DNA of 64,000 nt. Source: JBEKHT01 sp049516595. Lineage in GTDB: Bacteria; Chloroflexota; Anaerolineae; Anaerolineales; RBG-16-64-43. Below are positions 50,394-59,301 of this stretch, one piece after another (within the stretch, counting starts at the first letter, position 1; each line of letters begins with the position of its first letter). The position numbers and the translations under genes were made by a program. The notes under the pieces were generated by a model. The model was given only the letters and a program-made list of their open reading frames with translations. It had not been told where the DNA came from and did no database searches. The DNA is taken from assembly GCA_049516595.1 (NCBI GenBank), contig JBEKSY010000006.1, positions 62,001 to 126,000 on the forward strand, read 5' to 3'.

Positions 50394-50798
50394 TTAATCC
50401 TGGCCCCATAGCCACTCCCACCAGATGCTCCAGTTCGCAGGAACCTGTGGTGGGGGGGTGGGCGTGGGCTGTGCCGCCGGAGCGCCAGCGGGAGTCACAG
50501 GCTGCACAAGCACCTCTCCTGGCCGGGCCATTTTCCCTTCACTGCGCGCCCACTCCGCAACGGCTTCGTCACTGTGAGCCCCAGCGATCGACGTGCCCAA
50601 TTGACTGGATTGACTTGCAAGTGCCGTGACTTGAGCAGCCAGCCGATCCTGGAGGGCGCGAAGATCACTGGCCTGCCCGATCCGCCTCCAGAGTTCCCCG
50701 AGCAAAAGAAGAACCAGCAGGACCGCCAAGGCGACCAGCCAGGAGTTCGAGCGATGCGGAGTCCTTTTGGGGAAGGATTCCCTTGAGTCGTGGCTCAT
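50394..50798 (-). CDS. FtsB/DivIC-like septum formation protein
   Basis: A 134-residue bitopic membrane protein. A basic cytoplasmic N-terminus is followed by one helix (WLVALAVLLVLLLLGELW, about residues 20-37). A coiled-coil segment follows (QASDLRALQDRLAAQVTALA), then the FtsB/DivIC-type motif AVAEWARSEGKMARPGEVLV and a Pro-rich tail ending in Trp-rich WSIWWEWLWGQD. It probably joins an FtsQLB-like division complex. ATG 50798 is chosen because a promoter at 50808-50836 lies between it and the other in-frame ATG, which would start transcription within three bases of this codon. It is convergent with deoA and has no division genes next to it. Confidence 0.75.
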   Translation of the reverse strand: MSHDSRESFPKRTPHRSNSWLVALAVLLVLLLLGELWRRIGQASDLRALQDRLAAQVTALASQSSQLGTSIAGAHSDEAVAEWARSEGKMARPGEVLVQPVTPAGAPAAQPTPTPPPQVPANWSIWWEWLWGQD

Positions 50799-50807
50799 CT
50801 GCTGACC

Positions 50808-50836
50808 AATATACGCCGGATCCATGGTCCCGGCAA
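50808..50836 (-). promoter_or_regulatory. Promoter giving a near-leaderless FtsB-like mRNA
   Basis: On the minus strand, TTGCCG (50831-50836), 17 bases and TATATT (50808-50813) predict a start near 50801, three bases before ATG 50798. Confidence 0.55.
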
Positions 50837-50874
50837 GGACAGGACTCGCGGTAGGCGCCGCGGAAGGACCCTTT

Positions 50875-52101
50875 CTATTGAGGGATCTCCCCTCGGGCCA
50901 CCTGCTCGATCATGCGGGCAACGCACTGGCTGGCTTCGCCAATATGTGCGACATAGGCACGGGCCGCCTCTCGGACCTTCCACCCGAGATCGCGAACCGT
51001 GTTCACTTTCTCCAGGAAAGCCCGCAGGTTTTCAAGGCTAGTAACCTGGGTGGCAACTCCTCGTCCGACAAGATCCCAGTCGTCCAGAGGCTTGGAAAGT
51101 CCCAGAATCCCGACGGGAGTGCCCAGGAGGGCCGCCTCCAGGCCGGCCGTGGTACTGAACATCAGCGTGGCGTCCGAACCCGAAACCAAGGGGTACAGCT
51201 CTGCCTCCGCGACCTGAGCAAATCCCTGGGCCTCGCTCATCCGCAGAAAGTCGCGGAAGCGTTCCGCGCTCTCTCCTCGGTGGAGTTTGAAAACCACGCC
51301 CAATTCCTTCCAGCCCGGCTCGGAGCGCAGGGCTTGCACCCACTTAAGGAATCTGGACAAGGCCTCCTCCTTCTCCCGGGCCGACACCAGAAGCATCTTT
51401 TCGATCGGGCTGCTCAGGAAGGTCAGCAGGAATCCGTTCGGCGCGAATCCCAGTCCGGCACGCAGCGCCTGGTTGGACCGCTCCCCCCGCGCGGTGGCCA
51501 ACTGATCGAAGCGGGGATTGCCAGTGATGCGGATTCGGTCCCGGGGTACCCCGACCTTGCGAAAGTACTCCACGGAGGTCTCTCCCCAGGCCGCATACCA
51601 ATCGCACTTCCCCTGGCCGTACTTGCGAAGGCCGCCCTCAATGCCGAAGAGGATTCTCCTCCTCCAGCGAAAGAGCAATTTGCGCAACGTGGGCTCTTGA
51701 AATAGGTCTTTGCGCAAGCTCTCCTGAACGAGAAGGGTTGGAATACCCAGCCTGCGCGCGCGGCGGATGTAGGTATTGGAAGGGAAATTGCGATCGTTGA
51801 GCACCACCACGGCCGAAGGGTGAAGCCGAGTTACTTCGGCTTCAATTCGGGCCCGGAGAGGCACGGCTTCTAGTTCCCAGTCAAGATCCGGGCCGGGCAG
51901 CGGGTGCTCCGCCAGTCGAACAAAGGGGATGGAGGCTTCCTCCAGGGGCGAGACCCGGCTCTCCGTGCGAAGGATTTCGCAGTCTGAGAAGAGGACCAGT
52001 GGGGTTCCCCCCTCGCGGAGCATCTTCATGACGGGAAGCAATATCGCCAGGTGCGAGTCGCTGGCCGTGATTTCGAAAAGAACCGGAGCTTGGATGGACA
52101 T
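50875..52101 (-). CDS. Putative GT-B-fold glycosyl- or glycerophosphotransferase
   Basis: A 408-residue soluble protein that reads like the GT-B fold of lipid A disaccharide synthase, UDP-GlcNAc epimerase or CDP-glycerol transferases. The N-terminal Rossmann half opens VLFEITASDSHLAILLPVMK and includes AVVVLNDRNFPSNTYIRRAR and GIPTLLVQES. The C-terminal half has VPRDRIRITGNPRFDQLA, FKLHRGESAERF and SDATLMFSTTAGLEAALLGTPVG, which resembles a nucleotide-binding (SST-x-E) motif. Its substrate and pathway are unknown. ATG 52101 follows GGAGGAT at about ten bases; the open frame runs further into antisense of valS but is not plausible. It lies 32 bases after valS. Confidence 0.7.
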   Translation of the reverse strand: MSIQAPVLFEITASDSHLAILLPVMKMLREGGTPLVLFSDCEILRTESRVSPLEEASIPFVRLAEHPLPGPDLDWELEAVPLRARIEAEVTRLHPSAVVVLNDRNFPSNTYIRRARRLGIPTLLVQESLRKDLFQEPTLRKLLFRWRRRILFGIEGGLRKYGQGKCDWYAAWGETSVEYFRKVGVPRDRIRITGNPRFDQLATARGERSNQALRAGLGFAPNGFLLTFLSSPIEKMLLVSAREKEEALSRFLKWVQALRSEPGWKELGVVFKLHRGESAERFRDFLRMSEAQGFAQVAEAELYPLVSGSDATLMFSTTAGLEAALLGTPVGILGLSKPLDDWDLVGRGVATQVTSLENLRAFLEKVNTVRDLGWKVREAARAYVAHIGEASQCVARMIEQVARGEIPQ

Positions 52102-52133
52102 GCGCGGGTATCCTCCGGCTGGCAGTCTTGGTC

Positions 52134-54926
52134 TTACGAGGGCACGCAAGGGGGGAGGGTGTCCACCTGTTGAAGAAGCCTCTCCCGCGCTTCCTGCAGG
52201 TTGACGAGCTTGGCCCGCTCCTTTTCCACCACCGCCTGGGGCGCCCGGTTGGCAAACTCGCCTGCCAGCAGCGCCTGCAGGCGATGGATTTGGGATTCCA
52301 CCTGGCTCAGGTCTTTCTTGAGGCGAGCCAGCTCCACGGCCGGGTCCGTCGCTTCGCTCAGGGCGAGGTGGACCTCGACGGGACCCGCTGCCAGGACCAC
52401 CCAGCCCTCGGCCTCGACGGGTCGATCCTTGAGAAACTCCACCTTGGTCAGGTCGAGATGTGCCAGGAACCCCAAGGCAGCCCCCATGGATCTCATTGTG
52501 GCGATATGTTTGTCGCTGATAATCCGGGCTGGGATGCGAGAAGCCGCCGGGACTTTGCGTTGGGTGCGCAGATTCCGAATGGACCGAACCACTTCCATGA
52601 ACAGCGTGAAGTCCTCTAATGCCTCGCGGTCGCTGGAAACCAGCCCTGCGGGCCAAGGCGCGATCATCAGGGCCTCCGGCCATCCCGTGGGCGGGCCGAA
52701 GTCCGGGCCCAGTCCCTGGCACGCGCGTTGGAGGTGCCCATAGAGTTCCTCGGTCACAAAGGGCGTGTAGGGGTGGAGCAGGCGCAGGCTGGTCTCCAGC
52801 ACTTGAGAAAGCAAGAGCGCAGTCCCATAGGCTCGTTGGCCTCCTTCCGCCAACTGCAGTTTCGAGATCTCGACATACCAGTCGGCGAATTCAGTCCAGA
52901 AGAAATCGTACACTAGGCGGCCAGCCTCCCCGAATTGATAGCCGTCCAGGAGACCCGTGACCGTGGTGACGACTTGAGAGAGTCGGGACCGTATCCATCG
53001 GTCCGCCAGGGTCGGAGAGGCGTTGGGGCCCGAAAGGTCCCTCCCCGTCGGCACGCGCTCCAGACTGCCTATCACAAACCTGCCCGCGTTCCAGAGCTTG
53101 TTGGCGAAGTTTCGGTTCGCCTCGACCCGCTCGAGGCTGAGGTTCAAATCGTTGCCAGGGCTGCCGCTGGTCAGCAAGGTAAATCGGAGCGCATCCGTCC
53201 CCATGGCGGGCAAGCCTTGGGGGTATTTTTCAGCTAGCTCACCACTCGTGCCGGAGGCTCGAATCTGGTCCACGGAGGCCCCATCCATCACCCAGCGCGG
53301 GTCCACCACATTGCCTGTGCTTTTGGACATCTTGCGCCCTTGTCCGTCGCGCATGATGCCGTGAAGGTACACGGTGCCAAAGGGTGGTTGGCCGGTGAAC
53401 TCGATCCCCATCATGATCATGCGAGCCACCCAGAAGAAAAGGATGTCATAGCCTGTTTCCAGCACCGTCGTAGGGTAGAAGTATCTGAGGTCGGGGGTGG
53501 ACTCGGGCCATCCCAGGGTTGAGAACGGCCACAGACCCGAGGAGAACCAGGTATCCAGAACGTCCTCATCCTGTCTCAGGTTATGACTCCCGCATGCCTT
53601 GCATTGGGCGGGCTCTTCGAGGGAGCAGGTCATGTGACCGTCCGGGCAGTACCAAACCGGGATGCGATGTCCCCACCATAGTTGGCGCGAGATGCACCAG
53701 TCCTGGATGCTTTCGAGCCAGTTGGTGTAGACCTTCTCGAAGCGCTCCGGCAGGATGCGAACGCGCCCGTCCCGCACTGCGGCCAGGGCGGGCTCAGCCA
53801 GAGGTTTCATGCGAACGAACCATTGAGTGGAGAGCATGGGTTCGATGATTTCCCCCCCGCGTTGGGAGCGGGGGATGTGCAGGAGGTAGGGTTCCTCCTT
53901 GAGGACGAGGTCCTGTTCGCGCATATCGCGCCATATGCGCTGGCGGCACTCAAAGCGGTCCAGACCTTCGTACGGTCCCCCCGCCTGGTTGATCCGCGCC
54001 CGCTCATCGAGAATGGGAATGATCGCCAATCCGTGGTCCTGTCCGATCTGATAGTCTGTGGGATCGTGTGCGGGGGTGATCTTCAAGGCTCCGGTACCGA
54101 ATTCCCGATCGACGCGCGCATCGGCGATGACCGGGATCTTCCGGCCCAGGATGGGGACGAGAACGGTCCGGCCCACATACTCCCGGAAGCGAGCGTCCTC
54201 GGGATGGACCGCCACGGCGGAGTCGCCCAGGATGGTCTCGGGTCGGGTGGTGGCCACCGGAATGTATTGGCCGGAATCTTGGAGCCGATACTTGAAGAAG
54301 TAGAGGGTTCCCGGCTCTTCGGAGTACTCCACTTCGAGATCGCTGACCGCGGTGCGGAGACCTGGAGACCAGTTGATCAGGCGGGGCCCACGATAGATCA
54401 GCCCCTTTTCATATAGGCTGACGAAAGCGTGGCGCACGGCCTGGGTGAGGCCCTCATCGAGGGTAAAACAAGTGCGCTCCCAATCGCAACTTGCCCCCAG
54501 ACGGCGGAGTTGGTCAAAGATAATGCCGCCGTATTTTTCTTTCCACTGCCAAACTTTTTCGACAAAGGCTTCGCGGCCCAGATCCTCGCGGCGCTTTCCC
54601 TCGCGTTCCAACATTCTCTCCACCTGCAACTGGGTTGCGATTCCCGCGTGGTCCGATCCGGGGATCCAGAGAGTAGGGATTCCTCGCATGCGGTGGTATC
54701 GGATGAGTAGATCTTCGATGGAGACGGCCATTGCATGCCCCAGGTGGAGCTCGCCCGTCACGTTAGGAGGGGGGATAGCAATGACAAAAGGCGTCCGGGA
54801 GGGATCGAATCCTGGGCGGGTGGGGTCGTTGGCGGGGCGGAAATACCCGCTCCGTTCCCACCAACGGTAGAGCGGTTGTTCAATGGCCGCAAAGTCAAAC
54901 GTCTTGGCTAATGGTTGCCTTTCCAA
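52134..54926 (-). CDS. valS: Valyl-tRNA synthetase
   Basis: Charges tRNA-Val and edits mischarged threonine. Class I signatures are present: the HIGH motif in PPPNVTGELHLGHAMAVS and KMSKS in GRKMSKSTGNVVDPRW. The CP1 editing domain (IPVATTRPETILGDSAVAVH) is intact. An anticodon-binding domain follows, and a C-terminal coiled coil of about 70 residues ends the 930-residue protein. The best start is TTG 54926 with GGGAGG five bases upstream; the only longer in-frame extension runs through the leader terminator and cannot be translated. Expression is governed by a T-box leader with its own promoter. Confidence 0.97.
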   Translation of the reverse strand: MERQPLAKTFDFAAIEQPLYRWWERSGYFRPANDPTRPGFDPSRTPFVIAIPPPNVTGELHLGHAMAVSIEDLLIRYHRMRGIPTLWIPGSDHAGIATQLQVERMLEREGKRREDLGREAFVEKVWQWKEKYGGIIFDQLRRLGASCDWERTCFTLDEGLTQAVRHAFVSLYEKGLIYRGPRLINWSPGLRTAVSDLEVEYSEEPGTLYFFKYRLQDSGQYIPVATTRPETILGDSAVAVHPEDARFREYVGRTVLVPILGRKIPVIADARVDREFGTGALKITPAHDPTDYQIGQDHGLAIIPILDERARINQAGGPYEGLDRFECRQRIWRDMREQDLVLKEEPYLLHIPRSQRGGEIIEPMLSTQWFVRMKPLAEPALAAVRDGRVRILPERFEKVYTNWLESIQDWCISRQLWWGHRIPVWYCPDGHMTCSLEEPAQCKACGSHNLRQDEDVLDTWFSSGLWPFSTLGWPESTPDLRYFYPTTVLETGYDILFFWVARMIMMGIEFTGQPPFGTVYLHGIMRDGQGRKMSKSTGNVVDPRWVMDGASVDQIRASGTSGELAEKYPQGLPAMGTDALRFTLLTSGSPGNDLNLSLERVEANRNFANKLWNAGRFVIGSLERVPTGRDLSGPNASPTLADRWIRSRLSQVVTTVTGLLDGYQFGEAGRLVYDFFWTEFADWYVEISKLQLAEGGQRAYGTALLLSQVLETSLRLLHPYTPFVTEELYGHLQRACQGLGPDFGPPTGWPEALMIAPWPAGLVSSDREALEDFTLFMEVVRSIRNLRTQRKVPAASRIPARIISDKHIATMRSMGAALGFLAHLDLTKVEFLKDRPVEAEGWVVLAAGPVEVHLALSEATDPAVELARLKKDLSQVESQIHRLQALLAGEFANRAPQAVVEKERAKLVNLQEARERLLQQVDTLPPCVPS

Positions 54927-54961
54927 TTCGGCCTCCCGTCCAGGATCACATCCGCGCCAAT

Positions 54962-55225
54962 GGAAAACGCCCTTTCGTCCTCGAGGACGAAAGGGCGTTG
55001 GCCCCTCGCGGTACCACCTCGCTTCGCACCCCTCAAGACCCCGCGGGGTGCACACTCAACGGCTATAACGGGCCGCCCCGCGCTGATCTAATCCGGAGTC
55101 CGTTTCTGCAGCGGGCGATCGCGCGACCTTTGGCGGAACGCGCTGAGGGGGCTTCCAGCCTTTGGCCCGACCTTCTCTGGCAGCCGTTATCCGCCTACTC
55201 CTCACAATCGTTGCCTTTTCAGATC
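54962..55225 (-). promoter_or_regulatory. T-box riboswitch leader of valS
   Basis: On the minus strand the leader begins with a T-box-like GAGGAGTAGG (about 55205) and has the stem I elements CCAGAGAAGG and GGCTGGAAGCC. It ends with the T-box core GGTGGTACCGCGAGGG (55001-55018 region). The terminator follows. Uncharged tRNA-Val should stabilise the antiterminator. GUC triplets that could be the Val specifier are present in the stem I region, but I cannot fix which one is used without folding. Confidence 0.9.
54964..54999 (-). terminator. T-box-controlled terminator upstream of valS
   Basis: A perfect inverted repeat from 54966 to 54999 (15-bp stem, TCGA loop) runs into TTTT on the minus strand. 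It lies directly after the T-box sequence, so it can be replaced by the antiterminator when uncharged tRNA-Val binds. Confidence 0.93.
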
Positions 55226-55240
55226 CCCGTTTGAAACGCG

Positions 55241-55269
55241 ATGTTAGCACCGGGGCGGGGCGGTGTCAA
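55241..55269 (-). promoter_or_regulatory. Sigma-70 promoter of the valS T-box transcript
   Basis: On the minus strand, TTGACA (55264-55269), exactly 17 bases and TAACAT (55241-55246). The predicted start is near 55234, just before the T-box leader. Confidence 0.78.
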
Positions 55270-55373
55270 CCTGGAGCCGCGGACAGTTCCCCTGGGCCCC
55301 CCGATCGTAGGCCCTGTGTTCCTTGTGGTCCTGATTGCGGACCAATACAATTCAGCAATATGTTTTGCGTTGC

Positions 55374-55403
55374 TTGACTTATCCAACTCAAATGTGCTAT
55401 TGT
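55374..55403 (+). promoter_or_regulatory. Sigma-70-type promoter for the MBL-fold gene
   Basis: TTGACT (55374-55379), 18 bases and TATTGT (55398-55403) in an AT-rich stretch. The leader to ATG 55526 is about 115 bases. Confidence 0.6.
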
Positions 55404-55525
55404 CCCGGAGGCGCGACCACGAATGGGACAGGCGGGCGGCCGGCGGAGGTGTTTTTTTCATAAGGCTGCCATGTCGGTCGGCTGACCGCTAGGCCGATGA
55501 GGAATGGTACCGGAGAGAGAGCCAG

Positions 55526-56638
55526 ATGATACGGGAGCGGATCGCTGAGGATGTCTACTATTTCTCCAGCGACATCTACGTCCAAGTAGTCGCTGGGGCC
55601 GTGGTCACACCAGAGGGCACGGTGCTGATTGACACTCTCGCCCTGCCCGAGGAAACACGGGAGATCCGCTCCTTTCTTGAGACACGCCTTGAGTCGCGGG
55701 TACGTTACGTCGTCAACACGCATTTCCATGCAGATCATACCAGCGGATCGTGCCTTTTTCCGCAAGCGACGGTCGTGGCACATGAATTCTGCCGGTCTCT
55801 CCTGGACACCCGGGGTCGGGCCGCGCTGGCGGCGGCTAGGGCAGATAACGCCGCCTTGGGAGACCTGCAAGTGGTCCTGCCGGCCATCACTTTTCGCCAG
55901 GGAAGCGCCAGCCTCCAGCTTGGAAAGCGAAGCCTGCGCTTGATTCACCTCCCGGGCCATAGCCCGGATGGTATTGGAGTTCTGCTTGAGGAGGATCGAA
56001 TTCTCTTCGCGGGCGACGTGGTCATGCCGATTCCCCATGTGCGCGACGGCGATATGGAACAGATGCGCCAGAGTCTGAAGACGATTTCCCGGATGGGCCT
56101 GGAGAATGTCGTCCAGGGCCATGGTGAGGTCATCCTGCGAGGGGAAATCGATGAGATGATCACCTCGCATCTGACCTACCTCGACCGGATCGAAAAGGAA
56201 GTGCGGGGAGCCCTGCGCCGCGGCTGGACCAAGGACGATCTGCAGCAGATCAGCATCGAACAGTGCGGAATGAGCCGGATCTTGCTGAACGGATTGGCGA
56301 GCGAGCTGCATTTGCAAAACCTGATTGCGCTCTACGACCGCTACCTGCGAGAGGGACCGGCAGTTCCTGGACCGGTGCCTCGGGCACTCACCGCCAAGCG
56401 AGGCCTTGCGGGTCGACGCGTCAACCCCCCCCGCCCGCCAAAAGCTGAGGCACGGAAGAAGGCCGTGGGCGGGTCGTGGCACTCTCGAGTAGCGGGGCGG
56501 GCAGGGGGACACCGTCCAGCCACCCGCAGAAAGGCCCGGTCAACGCACCTCGCCAGGAGGTTGGTGTCTTCTCGGGCGCACCTGAGCCCACGAGCGCCTG
56601 TCCATCGCAAGGTCGGGCTGAGGAAGAAGAAAAGCTAA
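55526..56638 (+). CDS. MBL-fold metallohydrolase with basic C-terminal tail
   Basis: A 370-residue protein. The metallo-beta-lactamase fold (about 1-215) has the metal motif THFHADHTSG (HxHxDH), later His in HLPGHSPDGIG, Asp in LFAGDVVMP and His in VVQGHGEVI. This is the arrangement of glyoxalase II-like and related hydrolases. A helical region (about 215-275) follows. The last 95 residues are very rich in Arg, Lys, Pro and Ala, an unusual tail that may bind nucleic acid or polyphosphate. The substrate is unknown. GGAGAGAGCC precedes the ATG, and the gene has its own promoter, divergent from valS. Confidence 0.85.
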   Translation: MIRERIAEDVYYFSSDIYVQVVAGAVVTPEGTVLIDTLALPEETREIRSFLETRLESRVRYVVNTHFHADHTSGSCLFPQATVVAHEFCRSLLDTRGRAALAAARADNAALGDLQVVLPAITFRQGSASLQLGKRSLRLIHLPGHSPDGIGVLLEEDRILFAGDVVMPIPHVRDGDMEQMRQSLKTISRMGLENVVQGHGEVILRGEIDEMITSHLTYLDRIEKEVRGALRRGWTKDDLQQISIEQCGMSRILLNGLASELHLQNLIALYDRYLREGPAVPGPVPRALTAKRGLAGRRVNPPRPPKAEARKKAVGGSWHSRVAGRAGGHRPATRRKARSTHLARRLVSSRAHLSPRAPVHRKVGLRKKKS

Positions 56639-56855
56639 CCCTTCCTCCAACTCGCGCGAGACCTGGGCTGGCCTCGTGCGCCCCCCCGAATCGGCCAGGT
56701 AGGGGGCCTCCGGCGGAGAGGTCTCTCTGATTCCTCAGCTAGTTTGAATTGACTGCCCCTCAACCCGGGCTGCGATATACTCGCAGCCGACCCCAGCAAC
56801 GGAGGAGTGCCCGCCGTGTTATCACATCAGGCGCACGAGTGGGCCAGCTGCGTCG

Positions 56856-57479
56856 GTGAACCCCAGTTCGGATGAGCCGAAGCTGATCCGCCAAGCCAAG
56901 CGGAACCAGGAGGCGTTTGGTCTCCTCTACGAGCGCTACGTGCGGCGGATCTACACCTACGTCTACTACCGGACGGGAAACGAGCACGAAGCCGAAGACC
57001 TGACCGCCAGAGTTTTCCAGAGAGCGCTCACCCATCTGGACTCGTACCAGGATCAGGGGTTGCCCTTCTCGGCCTGGCTCTATCGGATCGCCCACAATCT
57101 TGTTGCGAACTGGCACCGCGATCACAGCCGCCAACGGGTGGTCGGCCTGGACGAGGCCGCGGGGCACGTCGCCGGAGATCCTCCTGATCATCTAGCGGAG
57201 GAAGAGGAAGAGCAACGTCGGTTAATGGAGGCGATCCGGGGCCTCCCCGAGGAGAGACAACAACTGCTGATCCTTAAGTATTCCCAGGATCTGTCCAATG
57301 CTGAAATTGGCGGCATTATGGGAAGGACCGAGGGAGCGATCAAGAGCCTCTACCATCGGACGCTCCTCTCCCTGAGGGAGGAGTTGGGACACTTGGAGAG
57401 CGAACAAACTGGTGCCGGGCTCCGAGGTCAGGGGGGACCTCGGGCCAGAAATGGAAAACGACCCGGGGGGCGAGGCTGA
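56856..57479 (+). CDS. ECF-like RNA polymerase sigma factor
   Basis: A 207-residue alternative sigma-70-family factor. Region 2 (about 15-85) has EAFGLLYERYVRRIYTYVYY, the EAEDLTARVFQRAL core-binding helix and FSAWLYRIAHNLVANWHRDH. Region 4 (about 120-180) has LPEERQQLLILKYSQDLSNA and the recognition helix IMGRTEGAIKSLYHRTLLSL. A basic Gly/Arg tail ends it. Regions 1 and 3 are absent, as in the ECF group. The start is GTG 56856; an upstream TATACT (56776-56781) has no well-spaced -35. The next gene, 99 bases on, encodes a small single-helix membrane protein that may be its partner or an unusual anti-sigma factor. Confidence 0.9.
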   Translation: MNPSSDEPKLIRQAKRNQEAFGLLYERYVRRIYTYVYYRTGNEHEAEDLTARVFQRALTHLDSYQDQGLPFSAWLYRIAHNLVANWHRDHSRQRVVGLDEAAGHVAGDPPDHLAEEEEEQRRLMEAIRGLPEERQQLLILKYSQDLSNAEIGGIMGRTEGAIKSLYHRTLLSLREELGHLESEQTGAGLRGQGGPRARNGKRPGGRG

Positions 57480-57578
57480 AAACATGTTGTCGGGTTGCCG
57501 CCTGGTGCAACCTAGGCCGCAAGTTCTGCCCCCGGAAGGGCCCTGGGATCAAGCAGGGCTGGGGTTGGAGCAAGGGAC

Positions 57579-57899
57579 ATGGTGAATATGAGAAAGGCAC
57601 TGACGACAAGGAAGCTCATCACTTTGCTTCATGCCAGCTTGGGGCCTGTAAACCCAAGACAGGAATTCGTGAATGGCCTCCGAGAACGTTTGGCCAACTT
57701 ACCCGGTATGCCCGTTTTGGTGGAACGCCCCCGGCATTGGGTTGAGTCGGCCGTGCTTGTCGGCGTGGGTATCATAGGGATTCTCGCCTCGGCTGCGGCG
57801 GTGGCGGCGATGGGAGTTCGCTTCGGGGGCCGCATCCTCGCATTGGACCAGAGCGGTTCGACGGTCACCTCTCGATCCAAGGAAGCGAAGACGGTCTAA
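57579..57899 (+). CDS. Small single-helix membrane protein after the sigma factor gene
   Basis: A 106-residue protein. A basic N-terminal half (about 1-52) with NPRQEFVNGLRERLANLPG is followed by one hydrophobic helix (VLVGVGIIGILASAAAVAAM, about 58-78) and a short basic exterior or cytoplasmic tail. The topology and place recall small anti-sigma partners, but no zinc-binding HxxxCxxC motif is present, so I do not call it one. A GGAGCAAGGG site precedes ATG 57579. The gene ends 31 bases before a 32-bp perfect palindrome. Confidence 0.65.
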   Translation: MVNMRKALTTRKLITLLHASLGPVNPRQEFVNGLRERLANLPGMPVLVERPRHWVESAVLVGVGIIGILASAAAVAAMGVRFGGRILALDQSGSTVTSRSKEAKTV

Positions 57900-57930
57900 T
57901 CTGCCTCAGGGTTTCCGTCTGCACGATGGT

Positions 57931-57962
57931 ATCGCGGCTAGGTGAGCTCACCTAGCCGCGAT
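57931..57962. terminator. 32-bp perfect palindrome, probable terminator
   Basis: Positions 57931-57962 are a perfect palindrome (16-bp arms, no loop), centred on GAGCTC and followed by GATTTCTC. The position, 31 bases after a stop codon, suggests a transcription terminator, although the T tract is weak. Confidence 0.55.
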
Positions 57963-59267
57963 GATTTCTCGGAATGGGGAATGCCCCGCCGGCCACTCCC
58001 CTTTGGGCCTTGGCCCACCTTGGGCAGCGGAGAACATTTCCTCGCGCCTGTCCATGGGGATGCCTAGTCCCAGAATGGCCTTGGCACGGACTCTGGGGCT
58101 CGCCTCATGGCCGGCAGCACAAGATCACCAACGGAATCCATGGGCTCTGAAATCGGATATTCGTTTGAGGATTTCCCGCCTGCAGGATTCCATCCGCGGA
58201 TTGTTTTCTCCATTTCTGTCGCTCGGGCATAGACCGCCGCCGCGGCTTTGCTAGCGAGAGGGAAGGGTTCCGCGGACGAGCTGGCCGAGGCGGTCGATGA
58301 ACCCCCTCGGTCCCGGCAGGGGCAGGGGGCAGGATGGTCCTGACTCCCTGCAAGCGAATCCGCTCCACCCGTGTGGATGAGGTGAGAAGGAGGGGAAGTG
58401 GCGCCCAACGACGGCCTTCGGTTCTTCATCCATCCTTGCGACACTTCTTCGATGCCCCTCCTGCCCAGTAGCAAGCGAACGGGTCCTGGGATTCCCCAAT
58501 CCGTCTGAGTTCCGATCTGGGGCAAGAGACTGCCACGGTGGCCATGATTCTCTGCTTGACCGGCCCTCCTCGAATCATCTCGATCAGGTAATCACGGGCT
58601 TAGGGGATAGAGGTGCGAAACTCGGCAGGGCTTGTGAACCTTGACGGTTCCCGTCCCGCACTTGTTGGGGTGTCCCCGCAAGGTCGAGCTCGAGCCTAAT
58701 TGTCCTTCCTCGCACCGGTTGCGCGTAGCCACCCCGCATTTCTCCTCTCTTTCCTCTCGAGTTCATGTTCCCTGGTCGAGCTGTGCAAGACTGTGCAGGC
58801 GGCATGGCGCCGGGCCGGCCGCTTTCGGTGGGGTTCGGAATGGCTGAGGGTTGGTGTTATGCAGAAAGAGAAATGTTGGGCCTGCTCCTGGCGGGCGGAA
58901 CAGGGCGCTTATTGGGTTGCGAGGGGGTCTGCCCGCATGGGTAGGATGAGGCCGGACGTGGAAGATGGTTGCATTCGGGTTGCGCGGGCGGGGCGCACGA
59001 CTTGCCGGCGTGGGCGGTGTCATTTGGGCCTTCTATTGGCGAGACAGCGGACGCGAGGGTTTCCCGGAGTGTGTGGGAAAGTTCCTGGAGCGGGCAAGGA
59101 GATCGAAGGATTCGGGCAGGAGCTTGAAAGCTGTGGGGCGCTCCTTCCCGGGACCGGTCTGGGGCAAGCGGGGGGCTCCTGGTTGGAGAGGGGAGAACGA
59201 TAGCAGGGGGGGAGCCCGAGGGTTTTGCGGGTGCGTGGCGGGGCGGCCTCTCACGGTGCGTTGTGGC

Positions 59268-59301
59268 ATAATGCAACTTTAGATACATTGTGTTGCATTA
59301 T
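59268..59301. repeat. Inverted repeat in an AT-rich pocket
   Basis: Perfect 10-bp arms ATAATGCAAC (59268-59277) and GTTGCATTAT (59292-59301) are separated by 14 bases. The stretch is AT-rich inside a very GC-rich region, like an operator or a small hairpin. No gene follows closely. Confidence 0.6.
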
